DNA of 44,910 nucleotides from a bacterium. GTDB lineage: Bacteria; Bdellovibrionota_C; UBA2361; RFPC01. The position numbers were made by a program, and so were the translations under genes. The DNA lies in NCBI GenBank assembly GCA_009926305.1, contig RFPC01000012.1:1-44910 (forward strand), in the 5' to 3' direction. The notes under the pieces were generated by a model that had not been told where the DNA came from, ran no database searches, and saw only the letters and a list, made by a program, of their open reading frames with translations. This document shows, piece after piece, positions 1-8,942 of the stretch. Each line of letters starts with the position of its first letter. The stretch's first letter is position 1.

Positions 1-76
1 CACCACATCAAATGTTTCCTCTCGCCTCCAGTATATTCAAGGAACACAAGAACAACAGGGGAGAACTCGCGTATTC

Positions 77-631
77 TTACCCTGATGGCGATTTCTTCTG
101 CTCCGCATACTCCAATATGGGTCTTGTGCGCCCTCCAATCCCACTACTCTCAAAATGGTCGAATAAATCAGCCGCCTGCTCGTATTCCTCAAGGCCCATA
201 TGCGCCGCAGCAAGCAACTCCTGCTCCACCGTACTCGCAGCTTGCCCCTCACAGATTGGCATAAGCAGCTCTTTGACCTTCTCGAACTCCCCCAACCGGA
301 GGTAAAGAGTCGAGAGTACTTCTCGAGTCAGGCGACGCTCTTTTTCGTTCATTTCTAAGAGTTTCGCGACCTGACATGCGTCATAGCAACCTCTAAAATC
401 TCGAGCCGTTAACCTCAAATGAGCGATCTTCACTACCCCTTGGAACCAATATGGGGTTCTTTTTAACTGCTCTTCCAACCACCTGATCTCTTGAGAAAGA
501 GTATTCTCATTAAAGTCGGTCTTCTCTCGCTCAGAGAGATATGAGCTCTTCTGCTCGCCTTTGGCAGAGACAAGAAGTCGCATTATCCGATACCGGAGAT
601 CGCAGAGAAGAAGGGAAACTCTCCTTTTCAT
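77..631 (-). CDS. TPR-like helical repeat protein, function unknown
   Basis: 184 residues, starting at an ATG with an AAAGG ribosome-binding site about 10 bases upstream. I do not recognise a specific family. The middle and C-terminal parts are alpha-helical, with spaced small and aromatic residues typical of tetratricopeptide-like repeats, for example the stretch around YLRLGEFEKVKELL and the later HMGLEEYEQAADLFDHF. That suggests about three helical hairpins and a protein-binding role. The N-terminus (MKRRVSLLLCDLRYRI) is basic and hydrophobic but short, so a membrane anchor is possible but not clear. It is followed on the same strand by no recognisable gene before the window edge. The 92-residue membrane protein gene lies 140 bases upstream in the same orientation and may be co-transcribed. 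Confidence that it is a gene is fair; its role is unknown. Confidence 0.6.
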   Translation of the reverse strand: MKRRVSLLLCDLRYRIMRLLVSAKGEQKSSYLSEREKTDFNENTLSQEIRWLEEQLKRTPYWFQGVVKIAHLRLTARDFRGCYDACQVAKLLEMNEKERRLTREVLSTLYLRLGEFEKVKELLMPICEGQAASTVEQELLAAAHMGLEEYEQAADLFDHFESSGIGGRTRPILEYAEQKKSPSG

Positions 632-771
632 ATGAGCTTACCTTTTCTCAACCAGAGAGCGAATTCTCTTTCTCTATGACCATCCCGAATCTGCGCTCAT
701 CATCTCTTAAGAAGCTCGAAAGTAAGGTCAGGGAGAGATGCCACTGTATTCCATCACGAAAGTTCAAAGAA

Positions 772-1050
772 TTAATGATGCGCATCAGATGATGAATGAT
801 GATCATCCTTATTTAATGAGCGTGCTTCCAAAAGAGCACCTACTACCTGACGCTCATCACTAGCGCCGGCTGACACCTCAGACTGGGCAGTTCTTAAGGT
901 TCGCAGCGTATCTCCTAGCCTGGCTTCCTTATCCGAAGTCGTTAGGTGATTATCAACACGATATAAAAATATGGTAAGGGCAACTGCCACCGAGCCAGCA
1001 AGAAGCAGCCAACGAAAGCTATTACTGTTCACGTTTGAATCTTTACTCAT
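772..1050 (-). CDS. small single-pass membrane protein, function unknown
   Basis: 92 residues. I chose the ATG at 1050 because AAAAGG precedes it by about 6 bases. A longer frame reaching 1176 has no comparable signal. There is one hydrophobic segment, about residues 13-31 (WLLLAGSVAVALTIFLY), after a short polar N-terminus. A charged C-terminal tail follows, ending in a histidine/serine/aspartate-rich stretch (DDHHSSSDAHH) that could bind metal, although that is only inference from composition. It lies upstream of the TPR-like gene on the same strand and diverges from dcd. No family is recognised. Confidence 0.55.
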   Translation of the reverse strand: MSKDSNVNSNSFRWLLLAGSVAVALTIFLYRVDNHLTTSDKEARLGDTLRTLRTAQSEVSAGASDERQVVGALLEARSLNKDDHHSSSDAHH

Positions 1051-1296
1051 GCTACCTTTTCGTATGTTTATTGACTTCAATCTCTCCCCAAGAGGGTAAG
1101 ATAAACTGGTGAGCCGTGTAAACTCCCTCTCGATTTTCCGATAGAATGGAGGGCAGATCAACCTCACTCTCCTCAAATTCAGTCCCTTGACAGATAGAAT
1201 GATTCAAAAGTGCCCCATTCCGATGGAGTCAAATTGTGATACTCTTTGTTAGAGTAGCTAGAAAAAAGAGCGCCACAAACCGGAGAACTTCGTCCT

Positions 1297-1866
1297 ATGA
1301 TGCTTTCTGACACAGATCTGAGAAAAGTACTCAAAACGGGAGAATTGAAAATCTCTCCCTTCGGTGAAGAGATGGTACGAGCTGCTGGGATCACACTTCA
1401 CCTCGGTAAGGAAATTCTCATCCCAGAGACCGGAACAGTCGTAGATGTAAAAAATGGCAAAACACCAGACCATCGTACAGAGCAGATAAGTATGGATTCC
1501 CCATATATGCTCAATCCAGGAGCATTTGTGCTTGGAGCAACTTTTGAACGGGTTAGCGTCGGGGCATCACTCGGGTTTTTCATTGAGGGAAGAAGCACAC
1601 TAGCACGAGTCGGACTTACCATTGTTCAAACAGCGATGCTTGTCTATCCGGGACACACTGATAGAGCAGTAACGCTGGAGCTTGCCAATCACGGACCAAA
1701 TCCAATTTTACTCTATCCTGAGATGAAAATCGCACGAGCTGCCGTATTTCGTTTAGAGAGTGAAGCATCAGAGCTTTATGACCACGACGGCAAATATCGC
1801 GAACAAGAATCTGTAGGCCCTCCTCTATTCCGTAATGAATTCAGAAAAGGGGTAATGACAAAATAA
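1297..1866 (+). CDS. dcd: dCTP deaminase / dUTPase-superfamily protein
   Basis: 189 residues, the usual length for bacterial Dcd. The enzyme deaminates dCTP to dUTP, feeding dTMP synthesis in the cytoplasm. Family motifs are visible: EGRSTLARVGL (residues 97-107), with the serine and arginine that contact the triphosphate in known Dcd structures, and TLELANHGPNPILLYP (126-141), in which Glu128 matches the catalytic glutamate. The text between them (MLVYPGHTDRAV) differs from the usual HVTAxxIDPGWEG sequence, so a bifunctional dCTP deaminase/dUTPase or a divergent Dcd is possible. Start: tandem ATG-ATG, with GGAG about 11 bases upstream of the first. It converges on purF with only 28 bases between the stops. 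An extended -10-like TGTGATACT lies at 1235-1243, but I see no good -35 element. Confidence 0.85.
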   Translation: MMLSDTDLRKVLKTGELKISPFGEEMVRAAGITLHLGKEILIPETGTVVDVKNGKTPDHRTEQISMDSPYMLNPGAFVLGATFERVSVGASLGFFIEGRSTLARVGLTIVQTAMLVYPGHTDRAVTLELANHGPNPILLYPEMKIARAAVFRLESEASELYDHDGKYREQESVGPPLFRNEFRKGVMTK

Positions 1867-1894
1867 GGCCGGCGTAGTTCACCAAGCGCAGGAG

Positions 1895-3415
1895 CTAATC
1901 ATGCCCAGCCTGGAAAAGCTGCTCTTGTTGTAATTGCTGCAACTGCTTCGGTGTCCCAAGAGGATATTTCCCACTGAAACACGCGTTACACATTGTCCCC
2001 TCTTGAGCGCCCACGGCTCGATAGAGCCCCTCCAGAGTGAGATATCCAATTGAGTCTACTTCTAAATATTCCCGAATCTCCTCAATAGTCATACGGGATG
2101 CAATCAGATCCTTTTTCTCTGGAGTGTCTATTCCATAATAGCATGGGTCTGTCGTTGGTGGAGCTGAGATGCGCAGGTGTATCTCTTTTGCTCCTGCTCT
2201 TCTGAGCATATCAATCAACTTCTTACTCGTCGTTCCCCGAACAATCGAATCATCGACAACAACAATACGCTTTCCTTTAAAGACCTCAGCATTGGCATTA
2301 AGCTTGATCTTTACTCCAAAATCACGGATTGACTGCTTCGGCTCGATAAATGTCCTTCCGACATAATGATTTCGGATAAGCCCCAACTCTAATGGAAGAC
2401 CCGCTTCTTGCGAATATCCAATGGCTGCTGTCATTCCCGAGTCAGGCACAGGAACCACCATATCAGCAGCTACCTCATGCTCACGAGCCAATTCGATTCC
2501 CATCTGTTTTCGAATCGGATAAACCCCTCGTTCAAACACCTGCGAATCGGGACGAGCAAAATACACGTATTCAAAGATGCACGGTGCTGGTTGCGCTTTC
2601 TTAAGCGGATAAAATGACTTTTCTTCGCCTCTATGGAGAATAAAAACTTCTCCTGGCTGAATGTCTCTGACATATTCTGCTCCAATCAGATCAAATGCGC
2701 AGGTTTCTGAAGCAAATACATAAGCACCATCAAGTTTTGCCATTGCAAGTGGGCGAAGTCCGGCTGGGTCCCTCACCGCAATCAGTCTGTCCTGAAAAGC
2801 AATAAGTAACGAATACGCACCCTGCACCTCATCGAGCGCTCGAATCACTGCCTCTTCGAGAGAGATACTTTTTGGAGCACGCGCCATGAGGTGCAGAAAG
2901 ACCTCCGTGTCCGATGACGTGCCAAAAATAGCTCCATCTCGAATAAGTTCTCTTCGCAACTTATCGGCATTAATTAAGTTTCCGTTATGCGCAATAGCGA
3001 CTTTTCCGAGGCTGACATGTGCTATGAGAGGCTGCACGTTAGCAAGGCGATTTCCACCCGCAGTAGTGTAACGCACGTGGCCAATCGCTCGTTCTCCAGG
3101 AAGCCTCGAAAAGTCAAACCGCTTAAAAACATCAGATACGAGAGATGTTCCCTTATGAACATGAAAACCGTTTCCTGATTCTGGTGAATCTTGAACCGAT
3201 TCAGAACCCGACTGATCATGCGCATCAATCGACACGATGCCTACACCTTCTTGCCCCCGGTGTTGCTGGGCATAGAGTCCGAGATATACAAGGTTTGCGG
3301 CTTCTTCATGACCCCAAACGCCCATTAATCCACACTCTTCACGAAACTTGTCGAGCTCAAACACCTCTTCAGAAGTAGGATTTTCTAGAATACGTAATGC
3401 CTTTGGTTTCGCCAC
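1895..3415 (-). CDS. purF: amidophosphoribosyltransferase
   Basis: 506 residues. It catalyses the first committed step of purine synthesis, PRPP plus glutamine to phosphoribosylamine. The N-terminal nucleophile hydrolase domain begins at Cys28 (CGLMGVWGH), so the first 27 residues form a propeptide that must be removed to expose the cysteine. The phosphoribosyltransferase part has the PRPP loop VVVDDSIVRGTTS. Cysteines in CIFEYVYF, CYYGID and CNACFSGKYP (Cys476 and Cys479) match the four ligands of the [4Fe-4S] cluster of the Bacillus-type enzyme, so this is the iron-sulfur form. The start is GTG at 3415, preceded by a very strong AAAGGAGGG site. It lies 26 bases downstream of purL on the same strand and is surely in the same operon. 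Confidence 0.96.
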   Translation of the reverse strand: MAKPKALRILENPTSEEVFELDKFREECGLMGVWGHEEAANLVYLGLYAQQHRGQEGVGIVSIDAHDQSGSESVQDSPESGNGFHVHKGTSLVSDVFKRFDFSRLPGERAIGHVRYTTAGGNRLANVQPLIAHVSLGKVAIAHNGNLINADKLRRELIRDGAIFGTSSDTEVFLHLMARAPKSISLEEAVIRALDEVQGAYSLLIAFQDRLIAVRDPAGLRPLAMAKLDGAYVFASETCAFDLIGAEYVRDIQPGEVFILHRGEEKSFYPLKKAQPAPCIFEYVYFARPDSQVFERGVYPIRKQMGIELAREHEVAADMVVPVPDSGMTAAIGYSQEAGLPLELGLIRNHYVGRTFIEPKQSIRDFGVKIKLNANAEVFKGKRIVVVDDSIVRGTTSKKLIDMLRRAGAKEIHLRISAPPTTDPCYYGIDTPEKKDLIASRMTIEEIREYLEVDSIGYLTLEGLYRAVGAQEGTMCNACFSGKYPLGTPKQLQQLQQEQLFQAGHD

Positions 3416-3441
3416 CTATTCCCTCCTTTGCACTCACTCCT

Positions 3442-5751
3442 TTAGAGGAACAACTCTCTTAGCGTCGCAAGAGAACTCTCATAGGCCTCTTGTGATGAGA
3501 TTTTTACACTCTCGCCAATCTCAACGGACTGTTCCGTAGTTACCAGCCCTCGACCAAGAATCTCAATGGCACTAGCCTTCAGCCTTGCTTCGACTTGTTC
3601 CAAACTATCCTCTCGCAGGCTTATCAGGTACCGAGGCCCTCCCTCTCCAAACAACTGCAGATCATCACGAGTATCTCTCTTTATATGCTCAAGCGTAACT
3701 CCGAGAGGAACTCTCTCCCCTAAATGGTCCATCTGAGGAAAACATGACTCAACTAATGCAACTGCGAGCCCGCCAGACCCAACGTCATGACACGAGAGAA
3801 TCAGCTCCTGTTCCACAAGATCTCGGATTGCAGAAGCTACAATCTTTTCTTGTTTATAGTTAATAACAGGCAATGAGCCTCTCTCAACGTTAAATATCTG
3901 CGCCAGATATTCACTTCCTCCAAGTGATATCCCACTATCATCGCCAATATAAAGAATAACATCTCCTTCCGACTGGAAGGTTGTGCCAACTGCGTGACGG
4001 AAGTTATCAATTTTTCCTACCATTGCAATCGTTGGCGTAGGCAATATCGGGCTTCCCTGAGTCTCGTTATACAAGCTTACATTACCACTCACGATTGGCA
4101 CCTCGAGGGCTCTGGCTGCATCACCAATCCCTCTAATTCCCTGAGCGATTTGCCACATTCCTTCAGGCTTTTCAGGAGACCCAAAATTTAAACAATCAGA
4201 AATTCCTAGTGGCTGACAACCCGAAGCTGTGATGTTGCGAAATGCCTCGACGACTGTATACGCAGCCCCTAAAAATGGATCGATCTCACAATATCGAGAG
4301 TTACAGTCAAGAGTTGCCGAGACTCCCATCTCATAGACCTTCTCCTCTACCTTAATCCGTATGACTCCACTATCTCCACCAGGTCCAACCCTTGTATTTC
4401 CGCGCACGGTCGAATCGTATTGCTCAAAAAGGGCTGCCCGCGAGCAGAGGTTTGGTGATTTGAGCATCTGCATCAGACAAGAGCCTAAATCATCAGGTTG
4501 CTCAAGAGAGAACACGTCGAACGCCAACCGTTCTTGGTAGGAAGATGGCTCCTGTTCCGGCCACTGATACTGCGGAACCGAACTCGTCAGCACTGATGCA
4601 GCTAAAGAAGATACACATTCGCCTTCCCAATACAGCTCAACCTCATTTTGGTCAGTAACTTCTCCAATGTGCACGGCATCAAGCCCCCATTTTGAGAAAA
4701 CCTGCTTTACCTGCTCTTCACCACCTCTTTCTACAACAAGTAACATTCGTTCTTGCGACTCCGAGAGCATGATCTCATACGGGTTCATTCCCTCTTCTCT
4801 CATCGGCACGCGGTCAAGATGAATACGGACTCCACTACCTGCTCGCTCCGCCATCTCGTATGATGAACTCGTCATTCCAGCGGCACCCATATCCTGGATA
4901 CCAACAACTTTGCCAGTCTTCATCACTTCAAGGCATGCCTCTAGGAGAAGCTTTTCCTGCAGTGGATCACCGACTTGAACCGTTGGTCTTTTCTCGGCAG
5001 ACGATTCATCAAACTCTTCAGAGGCCATAGTAGCCCCATGAATTCCATCGCGACCTGTTTTTGATCCCACATAAAATACTGGATTTCCAACCCCTGAGGC
5101 TGTTCCAAGAAAGATTTTGTCTTCCTCAACAACGCCCATGGCAAAGGCATTTACAAGACAGTTCTTTGCATACTTGTCGTGAAAAAAAAGTTCTCCGCCG
5201 ATATTAGGAATCCCCATACAGTTTCCGTACGTCCCAATCCCTCGCACAACATTTTTTAAAAGATAACGAGAATACTTATCTTTTAAAGGATTGCCGAAAC
5301 GCAAACTATCTAATACGGCAAGTGGTCGAGCTCCCATGGTGAAAACATCTCGAAGAATTCCTCCGACACCTGTTGCTGCTCCTTGAAACGGTTCGATGAA
5401 TGAAGGATGATTATGACTCTCCACCTTAAAGGCGATACCCAATCCTTCACCAATTCGAACGATACCTGCATTCTCTCCAGGACCCTGAATAACATGCGCA
5501 CCCTCGGTAGGGAGATTTTTAAGGTGTGCTTTCGTACTCTTGTAAGAGCAATGCTCCGAGTAGAGCGCCGAGCAGATCCCAACTTCTAATACCGTGAGGG
5601 GACGACCAAGAACGTTCAACAACCCCTCGAACTCGTGTGCCTTTAAGCCATGCTGGATGGCATCATCGAGGGAGGCTTCTTTCAGCCACCACGGACATTC
5701 GGTTTTCTTCGATACTGGCGAGGCTTCTGTACAATGCTGGGTTTCATTCAT
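3442..5751 (-). CDS. purL: phosphoribosylformylglycinamidine synthase, small-type PurL subunit
   Basis: 769 residues, the length of the small PurL found in Bacillus-like purine systems. That enzyme needs separate PurQ (glutaminase) and PurS; neither is in the window. It converts FGAR to FGAM using ATP and ammonia. Visible motifs are [13 protein letters not shown] near the N-terminus, with the catalytic histidine, KVESHNHPS, the glycine-rich [12 protein letters not shown], and the second AIRS-like half with GDSGVIRIK and [15 protein letters not shown]. No clear Shine-Dalgarno sequence precedes the ATG at 5751; the alternative internal ATGs are not obviously better. It is the first gene of the purL-purF operon, and its leader of about 445 bases is shared with a divergent region. 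Confidence 0.96.
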   Translation of the reverse strand: MNETQHCTEASPVSKKTECPWWLKEASLDDAIQHGLKAHEFEGLLNVLGRPLTVLEVGICSALYSEHCSYKSTKAHLKNLPTEGAHVIQGPGENAGIVRIGEGLGIAFKVESHNHPSFIEPFQGAATGVGGILRDVFTMGARPLAVLDSLRFGNPLKDKYSRYLLKNVVRGIGTYGNCMGIPNIGGELFFHDKYAKNCLVNAFAMGVVEEDKIFLGTASGVGNPVFYVGSKTGRDGIHGATMASEEFDESSAEKRPTVQVGDPLQEKLLLEACLEVMKTGKVVGIQDMGAAGMTSSSYEMAERAGSGVRIHLDRVPMREEGMNPYEIMLSESQERMLLVVERGGEEQVKQVFSKWGLDAVHIGEVTDQNEVELYWEGECVSSLAASVLTSSVPQYQWPEQEPSSYQERLAFDVFSLEQPDDLGSCLMQMLKSPNLCSRAALFEQYDSTVRGNTRVGPGGDSGVIRIKVEEKVYEMGVSATLDCNSRYCEIDPFLGAAYTVVEAFRNITASGCQPLGISDCLNFGSPEKPEGMWQIAQGIRGIGDAARALEVPIVSGNVSLYNETQGSPILPTPTIAMVGKIDNFRHAVGTTFQSEGDVILYIGDDSGISLGGSEYLAQIFNVERGSLPVINYKQEKIVASAIRDLVEQELILSCHDVGSGGLAVALVESCFPQMDHLGERVPLGVTLEHIKRDTRDDLQLFGEGGPRYLISLREDSLEQVEARLKASAIEILGRGLVTTEQSVEIGESVKISSQEAYESSLATLRELFL

Positions 5752-5962
5752 AAAACTCAGTATAATGCACCGTTTTGAAAGGTCATTCTAGTAGTGTCTA
5801 CAAAATTATGAGCTTTTGTTGAAGGAATGATCCGCTCCTAACCTCGTGAAACCTCGATATAAAAATAGCAAATTTCGGCCATTTGAACCCTGCAATCCCC
5901 CCGAACTGGGCATTACCTTCGTCATCCCTTCGAAATTACCGAACACAATTTAGGCTATTTCG

Positions 5963-5971
5963 TGCTATCCT
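5963..5971 (+). promoter_or_regulatory. possible extended -10 promoter element
   Basis: TGCTATCCT matches the TGnTATAAT extended -10 pattern in six of its eight defined positions. No -35 hexamer is visible at 16-18 bases upstream. If used, transcription would begin near 5978 and run into the hairpin/T-tract at 6049-6071, giving a transcript of about 95 bases, or read through to the small ORF. This is inference from the motif only. Confidence 0.25.
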
Positions 5972-6048
5972 AGTAAGAAAGATACACTGAATAAGCGCAA
6001 TGAAAAGTCTTAGGTGAGGAGTCCAAAAACCGAGCACTGGAAGCTAAG

Positions 6049-6071
6049 CGCTCTTAAGGAGAGCGATTTTT
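6049..6071 (+). terminator. hairpin with T-tract (terminator or attenuator)
   Basis: The CGCTCT stem pairs perfectly with AGAGCG across the loop TAAGG and is followed by ATTTTT. This is a compact intrinsic-terminator shape in front of the small ORF at 6198. No gene ends just upstream on this strand, so it would terminate a leader or a small RNA. Confidence 0.45.
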
Positions 6072-6197
6072 AGGAAGTTCCCAAAATCTGGGGCTCCTGT
6101 AAAGACCAAGGCTAGGCGTGCCCTCTTCGATGAACTAGAACGTTGTTACGGAGTCGATTTTAGGCATCCCGCAAGCAAAAATGAGCGAACAGAAATA

Positions 6198-6476
6198 ATG
6201 ACAAAAAAGAAAATACCCTCAAGAAGTAACAAGCTCGCACCAGCTGAAGGAGTAATAGCTCACACCCCGGTCCAGAAAAAACAAAAAGTACCTCTTGTAG
6301 TGTCCAAACAAGACTTTGAATACGCTTCTGATGACTCGCTTCGTGAAATGGATCATCCTCAATGCATTCTGCCAGAACACTACTTTGACGCTCTTGTCCA
6401 CAGACAGTCTAGCTCCTCATGCGGTCACGACATAGGTGAACTGCTATCAATTGAGTCTTGGCGTGAAAAAAAATAG
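6198..6476 (+). CDS. small hypothetical protein
   Basis: 92 residues, no recognised family. It has a basic N-terminal third (MTKKKIPSRSNK) and a more acidic, aspartate- and serine-containing remainder, with cysteines at two places (PQCILPEHYF and SSSCGHD). No signal peptide or membrane segment is seen. The ribosome-binding site is weak (only AGAAAT upstream), and an earlier ATG at 6181 runs into a stop at once. Codon use looks compatible with the neighbours, so I list it, but with limited confidence. It sits after a terminator-like hairpin and before the prkA leader. Confidence 0.4.
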   Translation: MTKKKIPSRSNKLAPAEGVIAHTPVQKKQKVPLVVSKQDFEYASDDSLREMDHPQCILPEHYFDALVHRQSSSSCGHDIGELLSIESWREKK

Positions 6477-6943
6477 GCGTCCTGGTCTACAAGCAGAGAA
6501 TGAATAGTAGAACCACGTCTCTGCCTCACTTTCTCCTAAAGTAGCCGCGGATAACTCTGGCGAGGCTCCCTCTAATCAAAGCTCGTATACGCTACGTGCG
6601 AAGTTTTCCCTTTAAAATCAAACCTTGCCTCATTTCAGTTTGCTGGTATTTCGACGAAACGATAAAATGAGAACAATAAGTGGGGGTTTTTACATCATAA
6701 AGAGTGTGGAGGTTTTACTAACGTGTCTCGACTCGCGTTGGGGTTTCCCCGTGCAGATCGTAATTGACCATTTAGTATGTGCTTCCAAAAATTCAGAAGG
6801 GAACGGGTTGTTCGACATAAGAGAACCGCTCGTGTTCGCTATTCTACTGGCAAGATAGGGAACTCATCCCAACTGTAATGGGAAATTGGCTTTAAGAAAT
6901 AGAGGGGTTGCTCAAAAACTCTCTCTTTTTAGAAGGGCAGACG
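6477..6943. other. long leader/intergenic region upstream of prkA
   Basis: 467 bases without a gene I would defend. It holds a short GGGGTTTCCCC hairpin (about 6741-6751) and a TTTCGACGAAA palindrome (about 6648-6658). I looked for a sigma-54 -24/-12 pair and a good sigma-70 pair and found neither. A 77-codon frame at 6625-6858 has no ribosome-binding site and atypical composition, so I treat it as chance. The distance leaves ample room for regulation of the prkA operon. Confidence 0.4.
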
Positions 6944-8872
6944 ATGACAGAAGATTTTCAGAAAATAATCAATCAGGACCGAGAGACCCGAACCAAGTCG
7001 ATGTGGCGAGGCACTATGCTCGAATATCTTGAGATTATTCGAGAGAATCCAGATGTTGCAAAACTCTCCCACAAGCGACTCTACGATATGATCATGGGTG
7101 AAGGAGTAGATGAAATTCGCCTTGAGGACGATCCAAAGCTTCAGCGGCTTTATAAGCGTGAGAAGCTCACCGAGTATAAATTTTTCAGTGAAGACTTCTA
7201 TGGTATGCATAATACCATTAGCCAGATTGTTCGATTCTTTCACTCCGCCTCACTTCAAGGCGAAGAGAGTCGCCAGGTGCTTTATCTCGTGGGACCTGTA
7301 GGTTCCGGGAAAAGCAGTCTCGTAGAACGTCTCAAATCTGGCCTCGAAATGCTTCCGCCATTTTATGCGGTTGAGGATGATCCAATGTATGGTGAACCTC
7401 TTCACCTCATTCCTCGTCACCTCCGCCCAGAATTCTCCAAAATGCTCGGCGTAAAGATTGAAGGAGACCTGAACCCGATCACTCGACACCGTCTGATAGA
7501 AGAATTTGGCGGCAAATGGGAAGAAATGCCTGTACGCACCTATGAATTCAGTATTCGTGCAAGACGAGGTATTGGAGTGGTGCCTCCTGTCGATCCGAAT
7601 AACCAAGATACCTCAGTGCTCGTTGGCGGAGAAGATATCTCTAAGCTGGATTTATACTCAGAAGGCGATCCACGAGTCCTCGATCTCTCCGGAGCTCTCA
7701 ATGTTGGGAACAGAGGAATGGTTGAATTCATTGAGGTCTTTAAGAATGAGACAGAGTACCTTCATGCAATGATTACCGCCACTCAAGAGAAGCATATTCC
7801 AGCTCCAGGACGTCATGGCATGATCTATGTTGATACAACAATAGTTGCTCATTCTAATGAGGCTGAGTGGAAGAAGTTCAAGAGTGATCATACAAATGAA
7901 GCTATTCTTGATCGGATTGTAACAGTAAAAGTGCCCTACAACTTAAGGCTCTCTGAAGAGGTAAAGATTTACAAAAAAATGATTCGTAAATCGCAGTTTA
8001 CTGCAGACATTGCACCCCACACACTTGAAGTTGTATCGATGTTTGCCATCCTCTCACGCCTCCAGCCAACAAATAAGTGTGACCTGATTACAAAGCTTAA
8101 ACTCTATAACGGAGAAGAAGTTGTAGAAAAAGGCAAAACAAAGAAAATTGATGTGGTTGAACTGCGAGAAGAAGCAAAAGACGAGGGTATGAACGGTATC
8201 TCTACTCGGTTCATCATGAAAGCTCTTGATAATGCTCTCTCAGATAATGTGAAAGAGAATTGTATACACCCGCTTAATGTGCGTGAGGCTCTGGTTCAGA
8301 TGGTAAAAGCTGGAGATTTTCCAGATGATACCCGAAAACAGTATCTTGAATTCCTCCAAGACACACTTCACAAAGAGTATCTTGAAATTCTTGAAAAAGA
8401 GATTACTAAAGCATTTGTATACTCTTATCAAGAACAAGCGGAATCTCTCTTTCAAAACTATCTTGATCATGCAGAAGCATATGTGAACAAGAAGAAGTTA
8501 AAGGATCGAAACACCGGCGAAGAGCTCGATCCCGATGAAGGCTTCATGAAGTCGATTGAAGAACAAATTGCTATCATCGGCACTGCGAGCGATGGTTTCC
8601 GGCAAGAAGTTATCTCCTATCTCTGGTCTGTCGGTCGAAAGGGAGAGAACATCTCATACGAAAGTTATGAGCCGTTAAAGGAAGCTATTGAGAAGAAACT
8701 GATGACCAGTGTACGAGATGTATCTCGTATTATTACAAAAGCTCGAACGCGCGATCAGGATCAATCTGAGAAGTATAGCCGTATGGTTGAACAGCTTATT
8801 AAAAATGGATATCCAGCAGCCTGCGTAGATACCATTTTAAAGTATGCGGCTAATAATCTTTGGAAGGATTGA
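6944..8872 (+). CDS. prkA: PrkA-family serine protein kinase (YeaG-like AAA protein)
   Basis: 642 residues from the ATG at 6944, close to the length of Escherichia coli YeaG. I prefer this start to a TTG at 6908 because AAGGG lies 6-8 bases upstream. The N-terminal AAA module carries a Walker A loop, GPVGSGKSS (residues 117-125). The C-terminal part, with long charged helices, corresponds to the PrkA C-terminal kinase-related domain of the family. PrkA proteins are reported to phosphorylate protein substrates and act in sporulation (Bacillus) and in starvation and stationary-phase responses (enteric bacteria). It is the first gene of an operon with a YeaH-type protein, spoVR and a small membrane protein. 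An imperfect hairpin (8895-8920) separates it from the next gene. Identification is secure; the substrate is unknown. Confidence 0.95.
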   Translation: MTEDFQKIINQDRETRTKSMWRGTMLEYLEIIRENPDVAKLSHKRLYDMIMGEGVDEIRLEDDPKLQRLYKREKLTEYKFFSEDFYGMHNTISQIVRFFHSASLQGEESRQVLYLVGPVGSGKSSLVERLKSGLEMLPPFYAVEDDPMYGEPLHLIPRHLRPEFSKMLGVKIEGDLNPITRHRLIEEFGGKWEEMPVRTYEFSIRARRGIGVVPPVDPNNQDTSVLVGGEDISKLDLYSEGDPRVLDLSGALNVGNRGMVEFIEVFKNETEYLHAMITATQEKHIPAPGRHGMIYVDTTIVAHSNEAEWKKFKSDHTNEAILDRIVTVKVPYNLRLSEEVKIYKKMIRKSQFTADIAPHTLEVVSMFAILSRLQPTNKCDLITKLKLYNGEEVVEKGKTKKIDVVELREEAKDEGMNGISTRFIMKALDNALSDNVKENCIHPLNVREALVQMVKAGDFPDDTRKQYLEFLQDTLHKEYLEILEKEITKAFVYSYQEQAESLFQNYLDHAEAYVNKKKLKDRNTGEELDPDEGFMKSIEEQIAIIGTASDGFRQEVISYLWSVGRKGENISYESYEPLKEAIEKKLMTSVRDVSRIITKARTRDQDQSEKYSRMVEQLIKNGYPAACVDTILKYAANNLWKD

Positions 8873-8894
8873 TAACTGAGCAACAAAACAGTGA

Positions 8895-8920
8895 TAGACG
8901 CCAGCAAATGCTGAGGTCTA
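8895..8920 (+). repeat. intercistronic hairpin between prkA and the YeaH-family gene
   Basis: TAGAC pairs with GTCTA, and inside it CAGC pairs with GCTG around the loop AAAT, with a GC/AG internal mismatch. No T-tract follows, so it is not a terminator. It could act as an mRNA processing or stability element setting the relative amounts of PrkA and the downstream proteins. Confidence 0.35.
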
Positions 8921-8942
8921 CCTAAAGAGAGGTCTGTGGTCT

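Larger units (their letters stand above)
5752..6197. other. purL upstream / structured intergenic region
   Basis: 446 bases between the divergent purL and the small ORF at 6198. On the plus strand there is an extended -10-like TGCTATCCT (5963-5971) with no recognisable -35. A hairpin plus T-tract lies about 90 bases downstream (6049-6071). A near-direct repeat follows: GAGCGATTTTTAGG at 6061 and GAGTCGATTTTAGG at 6151, both trailed by TCCC. For purL on the minus strand I see AT-rich stretches (around 5855-5870) that could hold a promoter, but no convincing -35/-10 pair and no recognisable purine riboswitch. No open frame of note is present. Confidence 0.5.

Noticed and set aside
5870-5930. 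TTTGAACCC text resembling a tRNA T-arm on the minus strand
   Set aside because: The flanking bases do not form a 5-bp T-stem, and no acceptor or anticodon arms can be drawn.
6625-6858. 77-codon frame upstream of prkA
   Set aside because: No ribosome-binding site, and the composition gives no family or membrane signal. The region looks like a leader.
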